Below, piece by piece: positions 25,317 to 32,986 of a stretch of DNA of 58,208 nt. Position numbers and translations under genes: made by a program. Where the stretch lies: assembly GCA_947595925.1 (NCBI GenBank), contig CANQEV010000014.1:1-58208 (forward strand), written 5' to 3'. The stretch comes from an uncultured Acetatifactor sp. (lineage in GTDB: Bacteria > Bacillota > Clostridia > Lachnospirales > Lachnospiraceae). The stretch's first letter is position 1. Each line of letters begins with the position of its first letter. The notes below the pieces were generated by a model. It had not been told where the DNA came from and ran no database searches. It was given only the letters and a program-made list of their open reading frames with translations.

Positions 25317-25796
25317 ATGCAGTTCAATCAAAAGGTATCTAACCCGTTGCTGTGTGGGGCGATCGAGGCAATGCACGCCGATTCCAACAGTAAGACCCAT
25401 ACGCTCGTGCTGGACGAGATCCCGAGGGCCACATTTCTCTGCCCCGGAACGGTTTCCCTGCCCCCCGTAGAGGATGAAAACGGAGAGCTGAAACTGCAGG
25501 ACGGCTGCCAGGTGCAGTATAAGATGCTGCAGAATTCCCAGGGGAAGCCGCTGCTCATGGCGTTCACCAGCGAGGACCAGATGCAGCTGTGGAAGGATAA
25601 GACCGGCAATCAGAATTGTTATGGGTTCGCCTGTCCTTTCCCGGATTATGTGATGTTGCTCATGAACAAACTGCCGGACGGGACTTATGGACCGGCCCAG
25701 GGCTTTGTGATCGATCCCTACGGCGCGGACCTTGTGGTGGACAGGGAAATGGTGGCCAACATTCTGTTTCGCGAGAAGGAAAGAAAAAGAAACTAA
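25317..25796 (+). CDS. SseB-domain protein
   Basis: 159 residues behind AAGGAGAG, ten bases after the hydratase stop and so in its operon. The fold-marking phrases of the SseB N-terminal domain are present: an acidic alpha/beta start, LLMAFTSEDQMQLWK in the middle and GFVIDPYGADLVVDREM near the end. In enteric bacteria SseB is linked to serine sensitivity and sulfur transfer, but SseB domains in Firmicutes have no settled function. Confidence 0.7.
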   Translation: MQFNQKVSNPLLCGAIEAMHADSNSKTHTLVLDEIPRATFLCPGTVSLPPVEDENGELKLQDGCQVQYKMLQNSQGKPLLMAFTSEDQMQLWKDKTGNQNCYGFACPFPDYVMLLMNKLPDGTYGPAQGFVIDPYGADLVVDREMVANILFREKERKRN

Positions 25797-25811
25797 AGTA
25801 TTTGAATGTTA

Positions 25812-25930
25812 GTGTCGATATACTTGATACAGGAGGTTCATTAGGCCGATGAACCTTTAAGTAAGAGCGACACCACGGATGGTATTTGGACTGGGAACGG
25901 ATTCCCCTGGACGAATGCCATCTTTTTTTG
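25812..25930 (+). ncRNA. Candidate structured RNA with built-in terminator
   Basis: Nested stems seen directly: GTGTCG (25812-25817) with CGACAC (25868-25873), TACTT (25821-25825) with AAGTA (25859-25863), and AGGTTCAT (25834-25841) with ATGAACCT (25849-25856), closed by a loop containing the self-complementary GGCC. A second domain pairs GATGGTATT (25878-25886) with AATGCCATC (25914-25922), with an inner GGGAA/TTCCC stem, and ends in seven T. The second domain is an intrinsic terminator. The first is far more elaborate than a terminator needs. It may be the 3' end of the hydratase transcript, a processed small RNA or a terminating riboswitch. I do not recognise an Rfam family. Confidence 0.6.
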
Positions 25931-26047
25931 TGAGGACAGGGAAGGAATTCATGGAAATGGCCCCGGAAAGTTCCGGCGCAGGTTTACGGAGAAAGCTGCG
26001 GGCGGAGAAGAAGGGGTGGGTGTCTCAGAAGGAGACTGCAGAAAGGA

Positions 26048-27202
26048 TTGAGAATTGATTCCAGTGTTGTAGGAATGGAGTCCGCGAGAAGCTATCACGC
26101 TTCGGGCGCCTCTGTCAGGCGCTATGGGGTAAGGGATTACCGTGGTAATTTAGGAAATAACGCGTCCTTCGGGAATGCCCTGGAGGAGACCGCCGTGGGA
26201 GCCGGCAAGGAGGAGACAAAAAAGGAAAATTCGGATCAGACAGTGGAGAAGGATACCAGGGAGAACAGTCTGGAAGACCTGCAGAAGCGTTTCGGCATCC
26301 GGCCCAGATCTCTGGGGACGTTTCGGAGGAACGGCAGCGTTCTGGAGGATCTGCACCAGACCACGCTGCGGTACATCCTGGATCTGCTGTTTGCGGGAAG
26401 GGACGGCGGGATGAACCGCTGGATGGAGAATTACGGATACACGGAGGAAACCTCCTTCCAGGAACAGGGGTGGAACAGCTCCGGCGGGGTCTGGGGTTCG
26501 AAATGGACCCTCACTAAATCCCAGCCCACAGCTTTTTATCAGGAGAGCTGGTATGCGGAGCAGGAGAGCGTCAGCTTTTCCACCATGGGGACCGTGAAGA
26601 CCTCGGACGGCCGGGAGATCCATTTTAACGTGGACGTCGGTATGAGCCGTTCCTTCGAACAGTATTTCAAACAGGAGGTGCAGCAGGCAAAGGTGAAGCT
26701 CTGCGATCCTCTGGTGATCAATCTGGACGTGGGTTCCGCGGAGCTTCAGGATCAGAAATTTTTCTTTGACCTTGACGCGGACGGCGAGGAAGACGAGATC
26801 GCCATGCTGGGGAGCGGCAGCGGGTATCTGGCCCTGGACAGGAACCAGGACGGAAAGATCAACGATGGCAGCGAGCTCTTTGGCACCTCCAGCGGGGATG
26901 GTTTTCGAGATCTCGCCCAGTACGATCAGGACGGGAACGGCTGGATCGATGAAAACGATGAGATCTGGTCGAAACTGAAGATCTGGACGAAAAACGAAAA
27001 GGGCGAGGATGTGCTTTACACCCTGAGGGACAAGGGCGTCGGCGCCATCTACCTCGGCAGTGCGTCCACGGATTTTTCCCTGGTGGGCCAAAACGGCGAT
27101 ACCAACGGCATGATCCGCAAAACCGGCATCTTTCTCTATGAGAACGGAACCGCCGGGACGGTGCAGCACCTGGATGTGGCGAAATACAAAAAACAGGCAT
27201 AG
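26048..27202 (+). CDS. EF-hand-like calcium-loop protein of unknown role
   Basis: 384 residues, proposed TTG start at 26048 giving MRIDSSVVGMESARSY; ATG 26075 is the alternative. AAAGG lies very close to the TTG, so the start is uncertain. The C-terminal half has clear calcium-loop motifs: DLDADGEEDE, LDRNQDGKINDGSELF and YDQDGNGWIDENDEIW (about residues 240-315). There is no signal peptide. The N-terminal style resembles the gene at 41458-42063, which starts MNVNGVTSQPAG; both may belong to an unnamed clostridial family. Function unknown. Confidence 0.7.
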   Translation: MRIDSSVVGMESARSYHASGASVRRYGVRDYRGNLGNNASFGNALEETAVGAGKEETKKENSDQTVEKDTRENSLEDLQKRFGIRPRSLGTFRRNGSVLEDLHQTTLRYILDLLFAGRDGGMNRWMENYGYTEETSFQEQGWNSSGGVWGSKWTLTKSQPTAFYQESWYAEQESVSFSTMGTVKTSDGREIHFNVDVGMSRSFEQYFKQEVQQAKVKLCDPLVINLDVGSAELQDQKFFFDLDADGEEDEIAMLGSGSGYLALDRNQDGKINDGSELFGTSSGDGFRDLAQYDQDGNGWIDENDEIWSKLKIWTKNEKGEDVLYTLRDKGVGAIYLGSASTDFSLVGQNGDTNGMIRKTGIFLYENGTAGTVQHLDVAKYKKQA

Positions 27203-27223
27203 AAGATCAGAAATTTTATTTAT

Positions 27224-27268
27224 CACAGGGCTTCTTTGGCATTATGCGCCGGAAGAAGCCCTGTGTGT
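27224..27268. terminator. Strong hairpin after the EF-hand-like gene
   Basis: CACAGGGCTTCTT (27224-27236) pairs over 13 bases with AAGAAGCCCTGTG (27253-27265). The following TGTTTG is only a weak T-run, but the stem is strong and the position is right. Confidence 0.65.
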
Positions 27269-27446
27269 TTGACGGGATCTTCCGCGCGGCTTTGCAGACG
27301 GCACGGGATAAACTGCGGCTGATGCTCGATCTGTCAATTAAAATTCTGTATTTTGTATAAAATTTCTCTTCATGGCAACAATAGATTCCAAAAGGAAATT
27401 CCATTCAATGGGAAAGCATTTATTTTATGCAGAAAGGAATGTTGTT

Positions 27447-28475
27447 ATGAAGAAAGATAATCAAAGCAATATCAGGCGCGAGCGGATCCTCATGTTGACG
27501 TCTTCCGCATTGGTGCTCGGAGCGTTGACCCTGACGGGCGTGTACATGAGAAACCAGACGAAACAGTCCCAGGACGACGGATATACCATTGACTTTGACG
27601 CTCTGGAAAACCGGGCGGAAGATAAGATGAAAGAGATTGCGGAGAACGATCAGGCAGGGCTGTCGGAAGATATGTTCGCCGAAGTGCCCCAGGATGATCT
27701 GGACTATACGCCCATGGAGGCCGGTTCAGACGATATCAAGATCCCCGGACTGACGGAGCAGACGGAAAATAAGGTGGACGGCAGCAGGAGCGAAGGAATG
27801 AGCGAGGGAACCGGAAAGCCTTCAGATCAGGGGAACAATCCCGCAAAAGACATTCCGAAAGAAGATCCTGTCGAGGAGAATCTTCCGGAACAGACACCGG
27901 GCGATGCGGGAAATCTCTCCGGCGACGGCCTTTCAGAGCAGGAGGGGCTTGTGAATGGGAATGGTTCCCCTGCTGACGGGGAGACTTCCGCAGAAAATGA
28001 TCCCAACGGGGAACCTTCTTCACAGGAGACTCTGGCGCAGAGTCCGATCCTCCCGGAAGACCTTCACTTTTCGGCTGATACCATGATGAAGCCGGTGAGC
28101 GGCGAGCCTTTGATCGATTACAGTATGAACGGCACCGTATATTTTAAGACGCTGGATCAGTATAAGTACAATCCGGCTGTCGTTTATTCCGCGGCCCAGG
28201 GCGAGGAGGTAAAGGCCTGCACTACGGGGCGGGTCATCAATATTTACAACAGCGCGGAGCTGGGACATGTGCTGACCATGGATCTGGGAGACGGTTATCA
28301 GGCGGTGTACGGACAGCTGGAAAATATTTCGGTTCCCATCGGCGCGGTGGTGGAGGCTGGTGCCAGTCTGGCCCATGTGGCGGCCCCCACAAAATATTAC
28401 AGCCTGGAGGGGTCCAATCTCTATTTCCAGCTTTTAAAGAATGGCGAGGCGGTGGATCCGCATACTTTTTTCTAA
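27447..28475 (+). CDS. Degenerate LytM/M23 membrane protein, possibly SpoIIQ-like
   Basis: 342 residues from ATG 27447 behind AGAAAGGAA. An N-terminal membrane helix (about 15-35) is followed by a long acidic, low-complexity linker (about 40-200) and a C-terminal LytM fold (about 220-342). All zinc ligands expected in M23 peptidases are replaced: the His/Asp of the first motif are Asn and Val/Tyr in NPAVVYSAAQGEE, and the HxH motif reads NLYF. It therefore cannot be an active endopeptidase. SpoIIQ, the forespore protein that binds SpoIIIAH during engulfment, is a known membrane LytM protein that can lack active-site residues. Identity as SpoIIQ is inference, since spoIID is not adjacent. Confidence 0.7.
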   Translation: MKKDNQSNIRRERILMLTSSALVLGALTLTGVYMRNQTKQSQDDGYTIDFDALENRAEDKMKEIAENDQAGLSEDMFAEVPQDDLDYTPMEAGSDDIKIPGLTEQTENKVDGSRSEGMSEGTGKPSDQGNNPAKDIPKEDPVEENLPEQTPGDAGNLSGDGLSEQEGLVNGNGSPADGETSAENDPNGEPSSQETLAQSPILPEDLHFSADTMMKPVSGEPLIDYSMNGTVYFKTLDQYKYNPAVVYSAAQGEEVKACTTGRVINIYNSAELGHVLTMDLGDGYQAVYGQLENISVPIGAVVEAGASLAHVAAPTKYYSLEGSNLYFQLLKNGEAVDPHTFF

Positions 28476-28509
28476 GCGGACGAATCGGCATATTTCAGGA
28501 CAGATTCGA

Positions 28510-28536
28510 AAGAAGCCCGAATATGGGCTTCTTTTT
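28510..28536 (+). terminator. Terminator after the LytM-like gene
   Basis: AAGAAGCCC (28510-28518) pairs with GGGCTTCTT (28525-28533) around a six-base loop, followed by more T. Confidence 0.85.
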
Positions 28537-28574
28537 CTGCATATAGATGAAAAAAGACTTGAGGAATACGAAAT

Positions 28575-28982
28575 ATGAAAAAAAGAGTCATCCGTATCGC
28601 GGCGCTTGTGCTTGTGCTGCTGTGCATGCTGGCAGGCTGCACCGGGGAGAAACGGGAGAAATTGCGGGACCTGGAGGCAACCATTCTGTCGGAGGAAGCC
28701 CTGCCGGCGGAACTGAAGGAGATCATTGATGAAAAGAAGGCCCTTCCTTTTCAGATCACCTTCTCGGACCGGGAGAAACTCTACATCTGTATCGGCTACG
28801 GAAAACAGGAGACGGGAGGCTACAGCATTACCCTGAACGACCTGTACCTGACGGAGGGCGCGGTCTATGTCAGCACCACGCTGTTAGGGCCGGACGTGTC
28901 CCAGCAGGCAAAGAAAACGGCCACCTACCCGTACATCGTCATTCAGACGGAACTGGTAGAGCAGCCGGTGATCTTTGAGTAA
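28575..28982 (+). CDS. PrcB-like lipoprotein
   Basis: 135 residues. Lipoprotein signal with lipobox LAGC (Cys at about residue 22). The mature part contains YICIGYGKQETGGYSITLND and a later TYPYIVIQTE phrase, matching the PrcB C-terminal domain pattern (protease complex subunit family, TGGY motif). Located on the outer face of the membrane. The partner protease is not nearby. It is convergent with plsC, with seven bases between the stops. Confidence 0.72.
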   Translation: MKKRVIRIAALVLVLLCMLAGCTGEKREKLRDLEATILSEEALPAELKEIIDEKKALPFQITFSDREKLYICIGYGKQETGGYSITLNDLYLTEGAVYVSTTLLGPDVSQQAKKTATYPYIVIQTELVEQPVIFE

Positions 28983-28989
28983 GGGGACC

Positions 28990-29751
28990 TTATTTCGCGG
29001 AAAGGCCGATCTGTTCCCCATAGATCTCCCTGTCCTGGGCGTAGGTCTCAGAGATAATGCGCTGAAAATAGGCGCCTACATTTTTTCTATCTTCCTTTGT
29101 CAGGTCCGCCATGAAAACCGGCTTCCCGTAGTGGATGACCACGGTTGCGGGGCGGATCTTCGGCAGATGGTCCTCGAATATAGCGGCAGTGTTCAGGAGG
29201 GTTATGGGAACCACCGGCACGCCGCTTTTTTCTGCGATCTTAAAGCTGCCGTCGTGGAAGGGAAGAAAGCTGCCCTCCTCCTTGTTGCGGGTACCCTCCG
29301 GAAAGATACAGATGGAGATGCCGTTCTTTTCCTTTTCGATGGCGGAAAGGATGGTCTTGAGCCCTTCCTTTACATTGTCGCGGTCCAGAAAGAGACAGTG
29401 CAGGTTTTTCATCCACTGGCTCAGCAGGGGCCAGCTCAGCATCTCTTTTTTAGACACATAGCCGGTGGGCCTGGGAACCCGGACATAGGTGAGCAGGATG
29501 TCGAAATAACTCCGGTGATTCGCCACATAGAGGACGGGAGTATCTTTTGGAACGTTCTCCTCCTCCAGCACGATGGCCTTAGCCCCGGCGATCCGGAGCA
29601 CGCAGCGGAAGGCCCAGTTCACAATGGCCAGGGAGGACCTGTTCTTTACATCCATGTTGAATTTTCCAATGATCCACTCCGCCAGCATCAGGGGAATGGA
29701 GAGGACCAGAAACAATACCACAAACAGCACGACTAAAATAAAGCGTATCAT
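28990..29751 (-). CDS. plsC: 1-acyl-sn-glycerol-3-phosphate acyltransferase (PlsC family)
   Basis: 253 residues on the minus strand from ATG at 29751; GGAGG precedes it at the correct distance, and a longer frame to 29763 overlaps that ribosome site. An N-terminal membrane helix (MIRFILVVLFVVLFL) is followed by the acyltransferase HX4D motif NHRSYFD and the phosphate-binding motif FPEGTRN. It acylates lysophosphatidic acid to phosphatidic acid at the membrane, a step of phospholipid synthesis. Intact length for the family. Confidence 0.9.
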   Translation of the reverse strand: MIRFILVVLFVVLFLVLSIPLMLAEWIIGKFNMDVKNRSSLAIVNWAFRCVLRIAGAKAIVLEEENVPKDTPVLYVANHRSYFDILLTYVRVPRPTGYVSKKEMLSWPLLSQWMKNLHCLFLDRDNVKEGLKTILSAIEKEKNGISICIFPEGTRNKEEGSFLPFHDGSFKIAEKSGVPVVPITLLNTAAIFEDHLPKIRPATVVIHYGKPVFMADLTKEDRKNVGAYFQRIISETYAQDREIYGEQIGLSAK

Positions 29752-29880
29752 AGCTTCCTCCACACATATTCAGATCGTTGCCGATCTTTTCCTATTGTGA
29801 ACGATTTCCCTTAGGATGTCAAGGGGCACGAAGACATATTCCTCCAGGAGGTTCATTTCTAATCCGGTGTCGGAAGTCTG

Positions 29881-30000
29881 ATGACCCGTTCGATGAAAGC
29901 ATATATGGGAATGATGTTTTCAAAATATAAGCAGGAGAGAAAGTTTAATGAACAAGCAGAGGAGAAATTTAATGAAAATATGGTAGGCAAAACGGCGTGA
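29881..30000 (+). CDS. Doubtful 39-residue frame upstream of the ABC pair
   Basis: An open frame with charged, helix-like composition (MTRSMKAYMGMMFSKYKQ, then Lys/Glu/Asn-rich). Its ribosome site is poor. It may be the decayed tail of a gene or a true small protein. The gap 29752-30236 holds only this frame and the one at 30036. Confidence 0.25.
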   Translation: MTRSMKAYMGMMFSKYKQERKFNEQAEEKFNENMVGKTA

Positions 30001-30035
30001 TCATGGTATGATGTCAGAGGGGGAGGAATACCTTG

Positions 30036-30128
30036 ATGATTGAACTGACGGAATATATCCACGCGCAAAAGGAAATCCGGCAAGCAGATATTTCACTCCA
30101 AAGCATTTTTCCGCTGCGAAGCTCGTGA
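30036..30128 (+). CDS. Candidate 30-residue peptide upstream of the ABC pair
   Basis: ATG 30036 follows GGGAGGA with good spacing. The peptide begins MIELTEYIHAQKEIRQADIS, an amphipathic charged helix, and ends LRSS. It lies 109 bases before the BcrA-like gene. It could be a regulatory leader or the 5' remnant of a larger regulator. Not recognised. Confidence 0.35.
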   Translation: MIELTEYIHAQKEIRQADISLQSIFPLRSS

Positions 30129-30236
30129 CGGTTATGGGGCTTGAATAGATGTGAAAAAGATATGTCATGCACAGAGATATACAGGTGAGGCAAACAAGGT
30201 TTCTTTAGGCGGCATGGAAACTGGAGGGTCAAATAG

Positions 30237-31103
30237 ATGCTGATTTCTGCCCGTAATATTACAAAAGTTTACAAAGATAAGAAAGTTCTCGATGTCAGGG
30301 AACTGTCCATTGAGGAAGGCAAAATTTATGGATTGGTCGGTGAAAACGGAGCCGGGAAAACCACCCTCATTCGTTTGTTGTCCGGTTTTCTGCGGCCGGA
30401 CAGCGGCGAGATTCAGAAGGACGAAAAAATACGGATGGGACTTATGATAGAAAGACCGGCGATAGACCCTGGTCTGACCGCAAGGGAGAACCTGCTCTGG
30501 CTGTCGAAGGTGTATGGATTCGACGATTGTATGGACGCGATGGAACTTCTAAAACTCGTACAATTAGACGAGGTCGCGGATAAGAAAGCCCGGTTTTATT
30601 CTCTGGGTATGAAACAGCGCCTTGGAATTGCAATGTGTCTGCTCAACAAACCGAAACTTTTGATGCTGGACGAGCCGATGAATGGACTGGATCCCAAGGG
30701 AATGATCGATCTGAGGAAGGTCCTTTATGATATCAACAGCAGGGGGACAACGATCCTGATTTCCAGTCACATTCTGGGTGAATTGTTTAAGCTGGCCACG
30801 GATTTTATTTTTATCAAAAAGGGAGAAATTATTGCGGAAAAAAACAGCGGGGAACTGGAAGATTTCATGGGGCATGTATATGAGATGTCAACCAGCGATA
30901 ATGAAAAAGCTGTGCAGATCCTGGAGGGTGAATTACACTGCGGGGTTCGTTCTTCGGAAAATGTCCTTTATTTTGACCTGGCCGGGAACGAGCTCCTCCC
31001 GCTGTCAAAAAAATTATCGCAGAACGATATCTATATTTTGAAACTGAAAGAGCAGGAATTTGACATTGAAAAATGCTATTTGAAAATAATGGGGGAAGTA
31101 TGA
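30237..31103 (+). CDS. BcrA-like ABC transporter ATP-binding protein
   Basis: 288 residues behind GGAGGG. Walker A GENGAGKTT, signature YSLGMKQRL and Walker B LLMLDEPMNGLD, with a C-terminal extension typical of bacitracin/lantibiotic immunity ATPases (BcrA, NisF type). It is coupled by ATGA overlap to a six-helix permease. Role by family: removal of a peptide or drug from the membrane. No two-component genes are adjacent. The DNA is AT-richer than the flanks, which may point to acquisition by transfer. Confidence 0.88.
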   Translation: MLISARNITKVYKDKKVLDVRELSIEEGKIYGLVGENGAGKTTLIRLLSGFLRPDSGEIQKDEKIRMGLMIERPAIDPGLTARENLLWLSKVYGFDDCMDAMELLKLVQLDEVADKKARFYSLGMKQRLGIAMCLLNKPKLLMLDEPMNGLDPKGMIDLRKVLYDINSRGTTILISSHILGELFKLATDFIFIKKGEIIAEKNSGELEDFMGHVYEMSTSDNEKAVQILEGELHCGVRSSENVLYFDLAGNELLPLSKKLSQNDIYILKLKEQEFDIEKCYLKIMGEV

Positions 31104-31861
31104 AAAATATTATAAAGTCGGATTTATATTACTATTGGAAAAACATAAAGTATTTTTTTGCCGCGGGCGTAATACTCCTCCTATATTTCGGAATTGGCGG
31201 GATCGGAGTGAATACGCACGATTACAAAGGAGAGACTGATTTTGTCTATCAGATGTTACAGCTGATATTTCAGCAAAATTTTTTATATACTGTGGTTGCC
31301 AATATTATCCTGGTAAGTGTCATGCAGGGAAAGATACAAGCGAATCGCTTCTATATGTATCAGATGATGAATGCTCGTACAGAAGAAGTCCTGTTTTCAA
31401 AATACGCGATTCAGTTTCTTTTTAATTTCCTATTGTGCGCGGTAACCTATGGAATGGCTGTGGGAATCCTGTCTTTTGCCACGCATCAAAATCTGTACCT
31501 GGCGTTTTTGAAAACTCCACACTGCCTTTTGGTCATAGCAACTGAGATCATACTTCTGTTTAATTTTACAATACAGACGGTTTCTATTGTTCTTTGGGTA
31601 AAAAACGGTATTTTTGGAGCCATTTTAAACTGGCTCATCATAACAACGACAATGCTGCCGGTATTGTTGTGGCCCACATATGGGGAATGGCCTGTCTTGC
31701 TGCGCATTTCAGAGTGGCTGCTCCCGGGACAGATACAACTGGTCGTGATGCAGGATATGGCTTATGGGATTATGGTAAAGAGCGTGATCACGACCGTTGT
31801 GAAAACGATCCTATTTTGGTTCCTTACGGTTTCTGTTGTAAAAAGGAAGGAGTTTACATAA
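31100..31861 (+). CDS. ABC-2 type permease partner
   Basis: 253 residues from ATG 31100, overlapping the ATPase stop by ATGA. Six hydrophobic segments are visible, the first near residues 16-36 (FFAAGVILLLYFGIGGIGV) and the last near 225-245. An extracellular loop precedes the second helix. The pairing with the BcrA-like ATPase and the length fit BcrB/NisEG-type permeases. Substrate unknown. Confidence 0.82.
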   Translation: MKNIIKSDLYYYWKNIKYFFAAGVILLLYFGIGGIGVNTHDYKGETDFVYQMLQLIFQQNFLYTVVANIILVSVMQGKIQANRFYMYQMMNARTEEVLFSKYAIQFLFNFLLCAVTYGMAVGILSFATHQNLYLAFLKTPHCLLVIATEIILLFNFTIQTVSIVLWVKNGIFGAILNWLIITTTMLPVLLWPTYGEWPVLLRISEWLLPGQIQLVVMQDMAYGIMVKSVITTVVKTILFWFLTVSVVKRKEFT

Positions 31862-32001
31862 CGGAAACCCTGCCCGCGAAGTCCCTCGTTTGGTTTGTGT
31901 CCGTCCTGCCTGGCGCGTTTCGGAGCCGCCAGGCGGTAGGAGAGGACTTCCAGCATGCCGGAAAGCCTTAAAAACACCGGGAATGGGCGCAAAACGGGAT
32001 A

Positions 32002-32826
32002 TCAGGGATTTTGTTTCGCATAACTGATCTTCAGCGTTGTTTCCGGCAGGGACACTCCCTCGCTGCGGGTAATGCTGTGTATGTCATCCGCTGAAAATCC
32101 GATGGTCTCCCCGTTTTTCAGCACCACATCGCCTTGCAGCACATAGAGCACTAAGTTCAGCAGAAAATTGCGAAGGTCAGAGGGCTGCGCATCTGCGTCC
32201 AACACCTCCATCTCGTCTTTCCCAAACTGTTTCATGCCGTAAGTGTAACAGCACATGCCGCCCTCCCTGCGATACAGGCCAAACCATATCCAGTTGAGGA
32301 CAGGCAGGCTGCCGTTTTTCATCACATCTGCGCCTGCCGTATAAAAATTCGGCTCAAAAACGGTGCCGCTGGAATAGATGCCAAGAATGTTTTTCTGTTT
32401 GCAGCAGCAGTGCAGCAGCTTGACAAACAGTTCTCCCTTTTTAAGTATGTCCTGCTCCGGTCCAAATCCCCCCAATACGATCACCATGAGATGGGCCTGG
32501 TGGGATTTCGTGGTTTCCACTGCCTCCGGCCACATATAATTGTTGGCGGCATTCAGTTCCGCCTCGCCGTGCGGCACGGGGGTGGGCATTAACGCGATGG
32601 AGGCCATCATGGTGCCGACGGAAAACACCAGGCTGTCCTCCTTGGCGTCGCCGTTCTCCGACGCATCCAGACCCCATTCCTCTTTCAGGTCGAAGATCAG
32701 CTGCGCTTTATCCCAACTGTTGTCTGATAAAAGCGCAAAGCCTACAAAATTACCGCCCTGTTGTTTCGGTTTTGTGTCATTTTCAGACGGCGCGTTTTTC
32801 TTTTTCAGTTTGTCAAAAAATCCCAT
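32002..32826 (-). CDS. DUF4261 domain protein
   Basis: 274 residues on the minus strand; GGAAGGAG precedes the ATG at 32826. Starts with the basic segment MGFFDKLKKKNAP. The central part (PVPHGEAELNAANNYMWPEA, VIVLGG, NWIWFGLYRREGG) and the C-terminal half fit the uncharacterised DUF4261 family. Soluble. Its function is unknown; some family members sit near polymorphic toxin or immunity loci, but no toxin gene is seen here. Confidence 0.72.
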   Translation of the reverse strand: MGFFDKLKKKNAPSENDTKPKQQGGNFVGFALLSDNSWDKAQLIFDLKEEWGLDASENGDAKEDSLVFSVGTMMASIALMPTPVPHGEAELNAANNYMWPEAVETTKSHQAHLMVIVLGGFGPEQDILKKGELFVKLLHCCCKQKNILGIYSSGTVFEPNFYTAGADVMKNGSLPVLNWIWFGLYRREGGMCCYTYGMKQFGKDEMEVLDADAQPSDLRNFLLNLVLYVLQGDVVLKNGETIGFSADDIHSITRSEGVSLPETTLKISYAKQNP

Positions 32827-32853
32827 TGTATTTTCTCCTTCCGATTTGGCGTC

Positions 32854-32910
32854 TTATTCCGCATAGAGTACCGCCAGGATCTCTTCGGCTGTGGCATCCA
32901 GGCGCAGGGC
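32854..32910 (-). pseudogene. 3' remnant of an unknown gene
   Basis: On the minus strand the 57 bases encode ALRLDATAEEILAVLYAE and a stop. It reads like a genuine helical C-terminus with normal codon use, but no start or upstream coding continues beyond about 32911. It lies between the DUF4261 gene and the GH115 gene, suggesting a deletion or insertion junction. Confidence 0.35.
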
Positions 32911-32986
32911 GCATCATTCCGGCCGGCCTCCAGTCTGATAGAAGCTCCTAGGGACTTTTCCGGAGGGGATTGCCCTGCTCTATCAA

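Noticed and set aside
25812..25930. Known riboswitch classes (TPP, FMN, SAM, cyclic di-GMP, fluoride, purine)
   Set aside because: None of the conserved core words of these classes is present in the segment, so I left it as an unassigned RNA candidate.
29820..29870. Shared AGGAGGTTCATT with the RNA candidate at 25831
   Set aside because: Only 12 bases are common and they include a ribosome-site word; no flanking similarity supports a repeat element.
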